Under the pieces are notes generated by a model. That model saw only the letters and a list, made by a program, of their open reading frames with translations, was not told the origin of the DNA and made no database searches. Of a stretch of 64,000 nt of DNA, positions 7,702 through 17,400 are shown one piece after another. Position 1 is the first letter of the stretch. Every line of letters begins with the position of its first letter. The translations under genes were made by a program, and so were the position numbers. The stretch is from positions 8,190,501 through 8,254,500 of the forward strand of contig NZ_MEHJ01000001.1 of the NCBI RefSeq assembly GCF_001746415.1. Direction: 5' to 3'. This stretch comes from Streptomyces agglomeratus. Its GTDB lineage: Bacteria > Actinomycetota > Actinomycetes > Streptomycetales > Streptomycetaceae.

Positions 7702-10277
7702 GCTACCGCACCCCGCGGCAGCGGACAGCCCGGCAGGAACTGGAGAGCACCCGCGCGTGGGTGGTGGCCCACCTGTGTGAGGCCGTCAAGCCAGGCTTGA
7801 CGGCTCAGGCCGCGCAGGTCGCCGTCGAACAGGCGAAGGGGTGGGGGCCCCTGCCGGTCCGGGAGCTCGCCGGGTATCTGGAGCAGACGCCGGACGGGTT
7901 GACCGTCCGGGTGGTCACCGGCCCGCTGAGTGTCGTCAGGCTGCGGCACTTGCTGCACGCCGCCGGCCATGGGGAGAAGGTCACGAGGGTGACGTGCGTC
8001 CGCTGCGGGCGCACGGATCCGCTGCCCACTGAGCGTTCACCTGAAGGGCGTTGTTGTGGCTGGTGCTGGGCCCGGATGAACTTCCGTCCGTGTGGGCGCT
8101 GCGGGCGGGTCGACCAGATTGTCACCCGCCGCCAGGACGGGCCTATTTGCCGGCGCTGCTACCGCAGCGATCCCTTGGTCGTCACGGAGTGCGCGGGGTG
8201 TCACCGGATGCGGCCTCCGGGGTACAGATCCGAGGACGGGACGGCGCTGTGCTGCAACTGCGCGCCGAGGACCAAGAGGAAGTGCGTCGGCTGCGGCCGG
8301 GTACGCAAGGTCAACGCCCGGACCCCGGCGGGCCCGGTCTGCGGCGCCTGCTACGAGGGGCCGAAACGCCGGTGCGGCGTGTGCGGCGAGATCGAGCAGA
8401 TTCAGGTGCGTGCCACTGACGGGCAGCCGGAGGTCTGCATCCGCTGCTACCGCGGCCCGAAAGGCGAATGCAGCGTCTGCGGCCGGTGGCGTCACGGCGG
8501 GCAGGTCAGCCAGCGGGGCGGAGCCTTTCACTGCCGTTCCTGCTGGCCGCGTCCGGTCCGTACCTGCGGGTTGTGCGGCCACGACCGGCGCACCAAAACC
8601 ATCTGGCCTCTTGGGCCGGTCTGCTCGGGCTGCTACCAGACCCGGCGTGCGACGCCGGCGCCCTGCTCCTCATGTGGTGCCCGGCGCATAATGATCGGCC
8701 GCGCGGCCGACGGCAGCGACCTGTGTGCCACCTGCTGCGGACGCGATGACCCTGGCGCACGCTGCGGCAGGTGTGATCAGCCCGGTGATCTCTTCGATGA
8801 CGGTCAGTGTCCCCGCTGCGTCCTGGGCGAGCGGGTCCGTGATCTGCTCAGCGGTGACCACGGCGCCGTCCCGGACCATTTGCAGGCGATGGCTGACGCC
8901 CTGACCAGCGCGGAAAACCCCTACCCCGTGCTGGGCTGGTTGCGCCGCAGCCCGTCTGCCAAAGCCCTCGCTCAGCTCGCCGGCCGGGCCGAGCCGCTCA
9001 CCCACGATCTGCTCGACGCCCTCCCGCAAGGCACCACCATCCGGCACGTCCGCTCCCTGCTCGTCATCGCCGGCGTCCTGCCCGAGCGCAACGAACACCT
9101 CGCCCGGCTGGAACGATGGGTGACCAGCGAACTCCCCCGGCTGCCCAACCACCAGGCCACGGTCATCCGGCCGTTCGCCGAGTGGCACGTAGTCCGCGAC
9201 GCCCGCCGCCGGGCTGCCCGAGGCCGCTACGCCTACGGTGCCGCCTCCGGAGATATCAAGGACATCCAGGCCGCCATCACGTTCCTGACCTGGCTCGACG
9301 AACGCGAACAGCAACTGGACTCCTTGAACCAGGCGGACTTCGACCTCTGGCTCACCAGCCACCCGACCCAGCACGTCGTGATCGGTTCCTTCATCCGCTG
9401 GGCCATGGCCCGGCGCCTAACCGGCCCACTCGAACTGCCCAAGCGGGGCCGCCCATTCGCGGTCACCTTCCAGACGGCCGACGAGTACGACCAGCAGCTA
9501 CGCCGCTGCCTCAACGACACCACGCTGCCCCGCGAGGTGCGCATCATCGGTGCGCTGGTCCGGCTCTACGCCCTGCCCGTCACCAAGATCATCGAAATCA
9601 CCACGGACCGGTTCCACCAGGACGACACCGGCTCCTACCTCACCATCGACCGGCACCCCGTGCTGCTCCCGCCCAGACTGGGCCAGCTCATCAAAGAGCA
9701 GATCGCCCAGCCCCGCACCACCACCCGGATGCGCCGGGCTCTGGACGAAGCCTCCCCCTACCTGCTGCCCGGCAAGTTCCCTCACCGTCCCCGCAACCCC
9801 CACGGGGTGGGCAACCTGCTGAAACAGCACGGCCTGCCTGTGCTCAGCGCCAGGAACACCGCGATGATCGAGGCCGTCACTACACTGCCGCCCATGGTCG
9901 TCGCCGACCTGTTCGGCCTCCACCCCTCCACCGCGGAGACATGGGCGAAATACGCGAACGACAGCTGGACGCATTTCTCGCAGCCCGGCAGACACCACAT
10001 CCGGACCCTGAGCCGATGCGCCGTTCAGGCGGGCGGGCGCGATACGGCTGACGCGCCGTCGACGATGCCGGTGAGCATCTGCACTCCCGCGACGACCTCG
10101 CGGGCGTCGGGGGCATGGGCGGGGTCGGTGAGCCACTGCGTCATCAGGCCGGTGAACAGGGCCATTTGTGCGGCGCCCAGGGTACGGGAGGAGGCATCGG
10201 TGACCTCGTCTTCGGGCGAGTTCAGCAGCAGGGCGGCCAGTCCACGGCGCCCCTGGGCCTGGCTGCCAGCGAGGTAG
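7698..10277 (+). CDS. Multi-zinc-ribbon recombinase-associated protein, about 790-859 aa
   Basis: Start ATG 7698 overlaps the previous stop (ATGA). Residues about 100-375 contain some sixteen CxxC knuckles in tandem (CVRCGR, CGRCGR, CRRCYR, CVGCGR, CGVCGE, CSVCGR, CGLCGH, CSSCGA, CGRCDQ), a DNA-binding zinc array. Residues about 400-780 are all-helical and resemble a degenerate tyrosine-recombinase fold, with no clear catalytic set. Homologues always follow a recombinase plus HTH gene, so it is likely an accessory factor for site recognition. The frame runs 250 bases antisense into the TetR gene; a one-base shift near 9980 would instead give ...DAFLAARQTPHP and stop at 10051, which looks more natural. 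Confidence 0.75.
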   Translation: MSYRTPRQRTARQELESTRAWVVAHLCEAVKPGLTAQAAQVAVEQAKGWGPLPVRELAGYLEQTPDGLTVRVVTGPLSVVRLRHLLHAAGHGEKVTRVTCVRCGRTDPLPTERSPEGRCCGWCWARMNFRPCGRCGRVDQIVTRRQDGPICRRCYRSDPLVVTECAGCHRMRPPGYRSEDGTALCCNCAPRTKRKCVGCGRVRKVNARTPAGPVCGACYEGPKRRCGVCGEIEQIQVRATDGQPEVCIRCYRGPKGECSVCGRWRHGGQVSQRGGAFHCRSCWPRPVRTCGLCGHDRRTKTIWPLGPVCSGCYQTRRATPAPCSSCGARRIMIGRAADGSDLCATCCGRDDPGARCGRCDQPGDLFDDGQCPRCVLGERVRDLLSGDHGAVPDHLQAMADALTSAENPYPVLGWLRRSPSAKALAQLAGRAEPLTHDLLDALPQGTTIRHVRSLLVIAGVLPERNEHLARLERWVTSELPRLPNHQATVIRPFAEWHVVRDARRRAARGRYAYGAASGDIKDIQAAITFLTWLDEREQQLDSLNQADFDLWLTSHPTQHVVIGSFIRWAMARRLTGPLELPKRGRPFAVTFQTADEYDQQLRRCLNDTTLPREVRIIGALVRLYALPVTKIIEITTDRFHQDDTGSYLTIDRHPVLLPPRLGQLIKEQIAQPRTTTRMRRALDEASPYLLPGKFPHRPRNPHGVGNLLKQHGLPVLSARNTAMIEAVTTLPPMVVADLFGLHPSTAETWAKYANDSWTHFSQPGRHHIRTLSRCAVQAGGRDTADAPSTMPVSICTPATTSRASGAWAGSVSHCVIRPVNRAICAAPRVREEASVTSSSGEFSSRAASPRRPWAWLPAR

Positions 10278-10636
10278 CGGCGCAGTTCGTCGGAGTGTTC
10301 GGCCTGGATCAGGGCCTCAAGGGTGGCCAGCCACAGCGTCCGCTCGTCCTGGAAGGACTTGATGATCGCTGCCCACATCGCCTCGTAGCGGTCGGCCGGG
10401 CTGCTCTTGGAGTCGCCGAAGGAGGCCAGTGCGCGGCCCATTCGTGTACCCCACTCGTCGATCGCCTCGATGAGAGCGGCGTTCAGCAGCACCTCGCGGG
10501 AGCCGAAGTGATAGCCGATGGCGGCCATGCTGACGCCACCCGCAGCGGTGGTGATGTCGCGCACCGTGGTCCGGGCCCAGCCCTTCTCCTGCAGGCAACG
10601 CCTTGCCCCGGCAAGCAGATCCTCGCGGTTTCCCAT
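10025..10636 (-). CDS. TetR-family transcriptional regulator, 203 aa
   Basis: Residues 1-55 form the TetR HTH (REDLLAGARRCLQEKGWARTTVRDIT, then MAAIGYHFGSREVLL), followed by an all-helical ligand-binding domain. I chose the ATG at 10636; GTG 10645 and TTG 10657 are in frame upstream. It is divergent from the erythromycin esterase gene across 121 bases that contain repeated CGCATTA motifs, the usual arrangement for a repressor controlling its neighbour. The ligand is unknown; a macrolide or other esterase substrate is inference. Confidence 0.85.
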   Translation of the reverse strand: MGNREDLLAGARRCLQEKGWARTTVRDITTAAGGVSMAAIGYHFGSREVLLNAALIEAIDEWGTRMGRALASFGDSKSSPADRYEAMWAAIIKSFQDERTLWLATLEALIQAEHSDELRRYLAGSQAQGRRGLAALLLNSPEDEVTDASSRTLGAAQMALFTGLMTQWLTDPAHAPDAREVVAGVQMLTGIVDGASAVSRPPA

Positions 10637-10660
10637 GCGGGGCACCCTACCCGACAACTA

Positions 10661-10727
10661 AGGCGAACGCATTACGCATGCGCATTAGGCAAACGTCTTG
10701 TGCAAGCGCCCAAATCTTGGTTACGGT
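10661..10727 (+). promoter_or_regulatory. Promoter and probable TetR operator between tetR and the esterase gene
   Basis: CGCATTA occurs at 10668-10674 and 10681-10687 around the 8-bp palindrome CGCATGCG (10675-10682), a plausible TetR operator. Downstream, TTGTGC (10698-10703) and TACGGT (10722-10727) are 18 bases apart and could be the -35 and -10 of the esterase gene. The Shine-Dalgarno AGGGAG is at 10747. Confidence 0.45.
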
Positions 10728-10757
10728 CAATCACACCAATCAGCTCAGGGAGACGAC

Positions 10758-12089
10758 ATGAATCAAGCTCGTCCGATCAGCCGCCGCCTGCTCGGTCTCG
10801 CCACCGCCGGCGTCCTCACCGCAGGCGTGCTGGGTAGCGGCACGGCCAGAGCCAAGACCTCACCGGTCGGCCCCGTTGACGCCCTCAACCGCAGCGCACG
10901 ACCGCTGGGCGACCTGACCGCCCTCGGCCACATGGTCGGCGGCGCCCGCATCGTCGGCCTGGGCGAGGCCAGCCACAGCGCCCACGAGTTCTTCACCCTC
11001 AAGCACCGCGTCTTCCGCCACCTCGTCACCACCAAGGGCTTCAGATCCTTCGCCCTGGAAACGAGCTGGAGCACCGGGCTGCGCCTGGACGCCTACGTCA
11101 CGCGTGGCATCGGCGACCCCGCGCAGATCATGCGGGACGACTTCCAGGGCCAGTACGCGTTCTGGAACACCCAGGAGTACCTCGACCTGATCCACTGGAT
11201 GCGCCGCTACAACCTCGCCCACCCCGGCCGGCCACAGCTCCGCTTCGTCGGCAACGACCTCGGCTTCCCGGGCAAGGCAGCCTTCGACCAGGTCACCGCT
11301 TACCTCACTGCGCACCGCCCGGACCTGGCGGACACCATCGAGACCTCCTACCAGTCGCTGCGACCGGAAGAGAACAGCCAAGCCGGCGAATGGATGAGGA
11401 CCCAGCTGTTCGGCAAAAGCGCCGAGGAGCAGAAGGCCGACGCTGAGGCGGCCTCCCACGCCCTCACGCTACTGCGCGAACAGGGCCGCCCGAACGGAGA
11501 CGACCGCAGGAGCCAGGAGGCGTACGCCTGGGCGGTGCAGAACGCCACCGCAATCACACAGAGCTTCACCGGCTATGCCTTCGAGGACTTCCCCGAGCGG
11601 ATGCGCTATCGCGACCAGGCCATGGCCGACAACACCGCCTGGTGGTTGCAGCACCAAGGCGGCAAGATCCTGCTCGCCTCCAACAACGGCCATATCGCCT
11701 ACGTCAGCGACAACCCAGCCGAATTCCCCGAACCCACCGGCTCATTCCTGCGTCGCAGCCTCGGCGACGAGTACATCAACATCGGTCTGACCTTCAACCA
11801 GGGCACCGTCAACGCATACCCCGACTTCACCACACCACAGCCCAAGACCTACACCGTCCGCCCCGCCCCGGAAAACCACAACGAGAACACCCTCGACAAG
11901 GTCCACTACCGCGACTTCACCATCGACATGCGCACCGCCCTCCCGGCGGCGCACACGTGGCTCCAAGCAGCCCGCCCCACCCGCTCCTACGGCCTGTACT
12001 GGTCGAATGACGACCCGAAAACCGCCCTCGGCCGCTCCTACGACATCCTCATCCACCTCCACCAGGTCGAAGCGGCACACCTGCGGTGA
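10758..12089 (+). CDS. Erythromycin esterase family protein, exported (Tat-type signal), 443 aa
   Basis: The N terminus has a twin-arginine signal (SRRLLGLATAGVLTAG, then Ala-rich, cleavage after ARA about residue 33). The mature part carries erythromycin esterase family hallmarks: GLGEASHSAHEFF (about 75-87) with the catalytic-type His and Glu residues, FALETSWS, LDLIHWMRRYN, LRFVGNDLGF and ILLASNNGHIAY. The family hydrolyses macrolide lactones or related esters, with a metal- or His-based mechanism, although many Streptomyces members have no proven resistance role. AGGGAG precedes the ATG. The gene is cargo of the integrative element and probably TetR-controlled. Confidence 0.85.
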   Translation: MNQARPISRRLLGLATAGVLTAGVLGSGTARAKTSPVGPVDALNRSARPLGDLTALGHMVGGARIVGLGEASHSAHEFFTLKHRVFRHLVTTKGFRSFALETSWSTGLRLDAYVTRGIGDPAQIMRDDFQGQYAFWNTQEYLDLIHWMRRYNLAHPGRPQLRFVGNDLGFPGKAAFDQVTAYLTAHRPDLADTIETSYQSLRPEENSQAGEWMRTQLFGKSAEEQKADAEAASHALTLLREQGRPNGDDRRSQEAYAWAVQNATAITQSFTGYAFEDFPERMRYRDQAMADNTAWWLQHQGGKILLASNNGHIAYVSDNPAEFPEPTGSFLRRSLGDEYINIGLTFNQGTVNAYPDFTTPQPKTYTVRPAPENHNENTLDKVHYRDFTIDMRTALPAAHTWLQAARPTRSYGLYWSNDDPKTALGRSYDILIHLHQVEAAHLR

Positions 12090-12253
12090 TCAACTCACGG
12101 AATCGAGACGACGGCCTTCAACAAGGCACGCCGCCTCCACCCCCAGGCAGTCAGTCAAGGCAGCCAGGCACGACAAGCATCGATCCCAACTCTGCCGTGC
12201 CATACATACACATAGCGCAACATTGGAACACTGCCTCTTTCCCAGTAAAACGG

Positions 12254-12581
12254 CGCCGAAGCTGCCGAATACTCGGTGTGGGTCACCGACCAGCAGCTGC
12301 GGCCGATCGACGGGGTCGACCTGTCGGGCGTCCCGACGCACCGCGACCCGCGGACACTGCCTCCGCCCAGACCGACCGGCTGGGTCGTCCGCCCTGGGGC
12401 CGGCCGCCGCGGCACCGTCATTCACGATGCCGCCTGCGCTGCGGCTGCCGGAGGGGGACACGAGGTCGGCACGCTCGAAGCACTGGACGCTCTGATGCGG
12501 CCCGGAGCGAGGGCATGTCACGACTGCCCGGCCGCCGAGATCCTCGTCCCCGCCCTTGAACTGGGCCAGGGCCACGGCTGA
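12254..12581 (+). pseudogene. DUF6233-family gene, 3-prime half
   Basis: In frame with the half at 5948-6105 after excision of the element. It encodes AEAAEYSVWVTDQQLRP, DLSGVPTHRDPR and PTGWVVRPG, then the C-terminal HDAAC...ARACHDC motif with paired Cys residues that is typical of DUF6233. An internal GTG at 12276 could start a 101-aa fragment, but no good ribosome site precedes it. Confidence 0.8.
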
Positions 12582-12734
12582 ACCTCGCCGGCCTCCGGGC
12601 TCCGAGCGTTCCAGGTCAGCACCCGTGCTCGTCCAGCACCGCCCGGGTCGCTCGGTCCAGTGGGCGCAGCGGGTGCGTGCTGCCGTCCTGGGCCGGGCCC
12701 AGCCGCAACGTCGCTACCCGCACGGTCCGACACG

Positions 12735-12772
12735 GCGCTCTCCCCGGCTCGGACACCGGCCGGGGAGAGCGC
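12735..12772 (-). terminator. Hairpin downstream of the DUF2637 gene
   Basis: A perfect 14-bp stem (GCGCTCTCCCCGGC at 12735-12748 with its complement at 12759-12772) and a 10-base loop, 10 bases after the stop at 12783. It probably ends the leftward Tad-locus transcript. There is no U-tract, as usual in Streptomyces. Confidence 0.65.
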
Positions 12773-12782
12773 AGCCATGCGC

Positions 12783-14255
12783 TCAGGCCGCCACCGCGTG
12801 GCCGGAGTCGGCCCGCTCCTCTTGGTGGGACCAGTTCAGGTCGACGTGGGTGGCACCCTCGCGGACCAGGATGGGTCCGTGTGTCTTCTCCAGCCTGCGG
12901 TACTCGTTGCCGCCGGAGTTCGGATTCTTGTAGCCGGCCCACTTGCCCAGGTCAGCATGCGACAGGGCTACGCCGGCGGCCTGGTGGGCGATGTATATCC
13001 GCTCGGCCCGCTGCCGCTGGGACAAGTTCGCAGGGAGCACCGAAAGGTCGATCTCGATTCGTAGTCGCTCTCGTGCCTCCTGGTCGCCTTCGTCGTCCGG
13101 CGGGGTGTCGTGCTCCGGGTCCGGCTCCTCATCGTCCTCGTCACCGGGCAGCGGCTCGTCCTCGCCTGGCGGGTCCAGGGGCGCGCCCTTCCCGATGGGC
13201 TCGACGGGGTCTGCCGTAGATCCCGGGCCTTCGTCCGCCTCAGCCTCAGCCTCGGCCTCCGGCTCGGGTTCCGGCTCCGGTTCCGGGCGGGGCTCGCGCA
13301 CTGCGGGCGGTACCGGGGCCTCTTCGTTCTTCGCGGCCGGCTCCTGCGAGCCCTGCGGCGCGACGACGGGCTGGGGCGCGGCGGCCGGCGTCGTGGCGGT
13401 GGGTTCCTCAGCCTTTTCGGCGGTGGGCAGCGGGGAGCCGGCCGGCAGCGCGTTCGCCGGTGCTGTGTCGGCTGCGGTGGTGACGGTGGGTGCGGCGGTG
13501 TCGGCCCGTTCCACGGTCATCTCGCCTACGGCCTCCGTCGGGTGGGGGCGCTGGGAGCCAATCACGCGGACGTTGTCGACGGTCTTCAACAGCTCGGTTC
13601 GCCACGCCTTCCACATCTTCACCGGCGCGCCGATCGGCCAGGGCAGCCACAGCAGCAGGCTGTAGCCGCGGTCCTGGTCGGCCTTGCGGCGCTTCTGCCG
13701 GCCCATGATGACCTGCTCGACCTTGAAGAGCAGCATCTCGAGCAGGATCGCGTAGACCAGCGGCGGCACGACGGCGAGGAAGGCGCTGCCGGCGCCCTTG
13801 CCCGGGGCGTGCAGCAGATTCATCGCCGCCGAAGCGCTGACGAAGCCGAGCAGCAGGATCCGCGTGAGGGCGGAGGAGCGCAGGGTGAGAGCTTCGAAGA
13901 AGCGGATCAAGGACAGGCTCAGCGCGCCGGCATCGAGGAGCAGCGCGAACCCTGTGGCCTGATCCCAATTTCCGCCGTTGTGGGCGTGGGCGTACTCGCG
14001 CTGCGCCCCGAAGCTCAGCCAGGCGGCGATGCCCGCGAGGACGAACATCATCAGGCAGCCGACGCCGAGGGCGATCACGGCGAGGCGGCGCTGCCAGGCG
14101 TTGCGGCGCTGGACGGCGAGCTGGGCGCGTTCCTCGGCTGTGGCGTTGTGTTCCTCGGCCCTGCGGCGGTTGCCGACCAGCAGGGCGACGACAGCGGCGG
14201 CGCCGATCCCGGCCACGGCGAGGCCGGCGGGCAGCGCCCAGGGGGAGATGTTCAT
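12783..14255 (-). CDS. DUF2637-family membrane protein with acidic tail, 490 aa
   Basis: Four to five hydrophobic helices occupy residues 5-200 (AGLAVAGIGAAAVVALLVG, LAVIALGVGCLMMFVLAGIAAW, GFALLLDAGALSLSLI, LLLGFVSASAAMNL, VPPLVYAILLEMLLF), as in DUF2637 proteins. Residues 260-420 are a disordered Pro/Glu-rich stretch. The last 80 residues are a folded basic/acidic domain (QRAERIYIAHQAAGVALSHADLGKW) that looks like a winged-helix. GGAAGGAG precedes the ATG. An in-frame GTG at 14384 lies exactly at a conserved promoter-like element and could give a leaderless, 43-residue longer form. DUF2637 proteins are frequent on Streptomyces mobile elements; function unknown. Confidence 0.75.
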   Translation of the reverse strand: MNISPWALPAGLAVAGIGAAAVVALLVGNRRRAEEHNATAEERAQLAVQRRNAWQRRLAVIALGVGCLMMFVLAGIAAWLSFGAQREYAHAHNGGNWDQATGFALLLDAGALSLSLIRFFEALTLRSSALTRILLLGFVSASAAMNLLHAPGKGAGSAFLAVVPPLVYAILLEMLLFKVEQVIMGRQKRRKADQDRGYSLLLWLPWPIGAPVKMWKAWRTELLKTVDNVRVIGSQRPHPTEAVGEMTVERADTAAPTVTTAADTAPANALPAGSPLPTAEKAEEPTATTPAAAPQPVVAPQGSQEPAAKNEEAPVPPAVREPRPEPEPEPEPEAEAEAEADEGPGSTADPVEPIGKGAPLDPPGEDEPLPGDEDDEEPDPEHDTPPDDEGDQEARERLRIEIDLSVLPANLSQRQRAERIYIAHQAAGVALSHADLGKWAGYKNPNSGGNEYRRLEKTHGPILVREGATHVDLNWSHQEERADSGHAVAA

Positions 14256-14338
14256 CGCCGGTCTCCTTCCTGGGCGTGGCCCACCGGGGTGGTGGGCCCG
14301 GCGGGCGGGACGGCGGCGTGCTGCCGGCGGCGGCTCAT
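14252..14338 (-). CDS. 28-residue ORF coupled to the DUF2637 gene
   Basis: ATG 14338 is preceded by GAAGGAG at good spacing. The frame encodes a 28-residue, Arg- and Pro-rich peptide (starting MSRRRQHAAV, ending EGDRR), and its TGA overlaps the DUF2637 ATG (ATGA). Both genes thus have strong ribosome sites and are translationally coupled. It may be a leader controlling DUF2637 translation or a small protein in its own right. Confidence 0.45.
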   Translation of the reverse strand: MSRRRQHAAVPPAGPTTPVGHAQEGDRR

Positions 14339-14381
14339 GTGCGCGGTCTCCTTCGTCGGATGGTCGGCCGAAGAGGCCCCT

Positions 14382-14419
14382 CACTCTCTACAGGTGTGAT
14401 CGAGCGGTGCGGTGTGACA
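14382..14419 (-). promoter_or_regulatory. Conserved promoter-like element B with leaderless GTG
   Basis: On the minus strand TGTCACACCG is followed, at the same 32-base overall length as at 31347-31378, by ACCTGTAG, then three bases and a GTG (14384). The two sites are otherwise unrelated loci. The conservation and identical spacing suggest a shared sigma factor or regulator site. Confidence 0.5.
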
Positions 14420-14445
14420 CCGGAGGTCGGTGAATCTGGGTCGGC

Positions 14446-17400
14446 TCATGAGGCGGCGGACCCCAAAGTGGGTTGGATCCTCTCGCCCTTGAGGAGGGTG
14501 CGCAGCAGGCCGACGGTCTCGGGCGAGGAGTCCACGCCCTCCTCCATATTGATCCGGGCCAGTTGGGCGGCGGCGCGCTCCAGGCCCTTCCGGTCGCCCA
14601 TCTCGTGACAGATCGTGAAAAGGTCCCGGTAGAGCAGCTCGCTCTGGTTGTCGACGAGCATGCCCTTCGTGACTGCTTGGGCCGCTGCCCGGTAGTCGCG
14701 GACCTGGCGGCGCCGTTCGGCGAGTTCGTGGGCGACGTCGACGATCGCGCTGATCATCTCCTGGATGTCCGCCTCCGCCCATGTGTACTTGGACGGGTCG
14801 ATGTCGGCGAAGGGGCGGCCGCGTACGAGGGCCAGGGCGTGGGCGAGGGCGATGTCGGCGTCCTGTCCGTCGTGGTGCATGCCCTGCTGGTACAGCTCCT
14901 TGAACCGGTCCCAGTCCGAGGTGACGGCGGGGCCGAGCCGGTAGATGCCGTCCGTGACCGCGGGAAGGTAGGACGCCTGGGGGTCCTCGGCGGGCAGGTG
15001 GGGGTTCTGGCCGAGCCAGGAACGCAGCCGCGAGATCGCCGTGTTGCGGGTACCGGAGGTCTTGCGCAGCCCGGGCCAGATCGCGTTGTCGAGGTCCACA
15101 CGGCCCAGGCCCGGGTGCAGCACGAGCCAGGCGGCGATCTCCAACAGGTGGTTGCGCCGGTTGGTGCCCACCCGGCCCTGCGCGCCGACCAGCGTCACCG
15201 GGCCCAGGACCTGGATCTGAGGGCCTGCGGGCTCGGCCGGCGGGGCGGCCAGCGCGGCCAGGACGGTGGAGGTCGCGGCGCTGGGCCGGGGGATGATCCG
15301 CGCCTCGGGTGCCGTCACGGCTGTGGCGCCATCGCCGAGCGCGGCCGCGGACAGGCCGGACTCGGCCTCTTCGTCGTCATCGGCCAGGGCAGCGTCCGCC
15401 TCCGGCGCTTCCTCCTCGTCCCCGTCCTCGCCAAACGCGGCGGCGGACAGGCCGGAGTCGGCCTCATCGCCGTCCGGCTGAAGGGGTGAGCCGTCTTCCT
15501 GCTCGGCCAGCACTTCGCCGAGAACCGTCTCGAAGTCCTCCCCCGGCTCGGCTGTGCCCCACACGTCGGCACCCAGCGCGGACGCCTCCTCGGGGTCGTC
15601 GTCCTCTGCGGCCTCCGGCTCGTCCCAACCGGCGGAAGCCTCGCCCTCGACGTTGCCGTCGGCCTGCTCGTCGTACGCCTCCCCGACAGTGGGGGAACCG
15701 GCGACCGCGGGGGACAGGGCGCTGCCGTCCCCCTCTTCGTGCAGAGCGCTGCTGCCGTCGGCCGGGTCAACGTGGTCGGAGGTGAGGGCGGGGGACAGTG
15801 CAGTGAAGCTCGGCAGCGCGGCCGCCAGGCCGCTGCCCTGCACGGAGATGGTGACCGGTGCCTGAGGGGCTCCGGTGGTCTCCGGGGCAAGCGCGGAGTC
15901 CGTGCCGGCGGGGACGCTGCGCCGGGGGCCGTTGGTGTCGACCGGGCCGGTGTGCCCGGTCCAGGGCGGCGGGGGCACGTCGTCGGTGCGGCTGGAGGTG
16001 GCCAGGAGCTGGACGAGCCGGTCGTAGGAGGCGTCGTCCAGGTGCTGCAGCTTGACCGCCAGGTCCAGGTCGGGGAGTTCGACGGTGGCGCCGGGCTGGG
16101 CGGGCAGCGTCCAGGCGCCGGGCAGGTCGAGTTCGCCGCCCGCAGCGGTGACGACCGCAACCGAGGTGCGGGGGCGCGAGGCGAGGAGGTCCTCGAGCTC
16201 GGTGGCCGCCGGGCCGGTGGGCGGGTCGGTGGCGATGAGGATGCGGGGAATCCAGGTGTCCCCGCCGTCCTCGTCGAGCCGGGCGGCTCGCAGATGGTCG
16301 TGGCCGCCGTCTGCGAGGGCCTGGCGCTGGAAGGCGTCGTGGGCCCGCAGTTCAGGGATCGCTCCGACGAGGTCCGGGTGGTGCTCGATCTGGTCGGAGT
16401 AGAGGCGGTGCAGGTCGCTGCCGACGCCGGCGAGGACGATCTGCGTGTCGGGCGCCAGCTTGGAGGACGCAAGTTCGACGGCGAGCGCGAGCATCACCGC
16501 GCGTACGTCGGCCGGGCTGCCGGCCAAGCGCAGCAGGCCGATGCTCTCCAGGTTGACCAGGACCGCGTCGCCGTCCTCGGTCTCGCCGAGGCTCACCAGG
16601 GCCGGGTAGGGCGGGTTGATGTCGGCGGCCTCATCCTCGTCGAGGAGGGCCGCGCCTCGTGCGGGGCAGCCCCACACCATCGGGTTGTCCTCGTTCTCGG
16701 TGAACGGCTCGAGGGGCGGGGTGGCGGCGGCCAGGTGAAGGTCGATGCCGCGCGCGGTGATGCGCATCGCCTCGACCTCCGGCAGCGGCCGGCCGGCCCG
16801 GCGGCAGTTGGCGGCCAGGGTGCGCAGGGCGCGGTCGGCGAGCGTGGTGCCGGTGAAGTCGGACGCGACCCGCAGCTGCTTTTCGAAGTCGGCGGTCGCG
16901 CCGGAGGGCATGGGGATGCGCCGCTTGGCGCGGCGCCGTCGCTGCTGGCGGGCGCGGCGGGTCGCAACCACGGCGAGGACGGCCGCGGCCAGGATGCTCC
17001 CGGCCGCGGCGATCGTCTGCACGCTCTGGTCTTCGCTGTCGGAGGCCTCCGCGGCGTCGTGCGGCTGGGGCGCCAGCTCGGTGGGCGTGCCGTGGGACGG
17101 ACGTTCGTGGTCGGGCGCGGTGGGCTGCTGGACGGAGGGGGCCGGCCGGATGGTCGGCTGCCCGCCGCCCCGGCCGTCCTTGTCCTTGCCGCTGTCTTTG
17201 CCCGCGTCCTGACCGGGAGTCTGGGCGCGGTCGGCTTTCTCCTCGCCCTGGCCCGGCTTGTCCTGGCCGTGCGGCTGCGCCGGATCGGCACGGGGCCGCT
17301 CGTCGGTCTTGCCCTGGTCGGCGGGCTGCTCCTCGCGCGGCGGTTGTGCGTCGTCCGGGCCGGAGTCGCTCCGGTCGCTGCCGGGCGCGGCGGGGATCTG

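Larger units (their letters stand above)
6099..12253. mobile_element. Integrative element with tyrosine recombinase and erythromycin esterase cargo
   Basis: The 7-bp sequence AAAACGG occurs at both junctions with the DUF6233 gene (6099-6105 and 12247-12253). Removing the DNA between them restores the target frame exactly. The content in order is: recombinase, XRE regulator and zinc-ribbon protein in a tightly overlapping operon, then a leftward TetR gene and a rightward erythromycin esterase gene. The left end has a hairpin (6104-6132, GGGATG...CATCCC). No replication or conjugation gene is present, so it looks like a site-specific integrative element or a Tn554-like unit rather than a conjugative one. 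Boundaries are precise to the 7-bp ambiguity. Confidence 0.85.

Noticed and set aside
12199..12225. CATACATACACATAGCGCAAC as a fourth copy of the AT-rich promoter
   Set aside because: The -10/-35 spacing does not fit and it lies at the end of the integrative element with no leftward gene.
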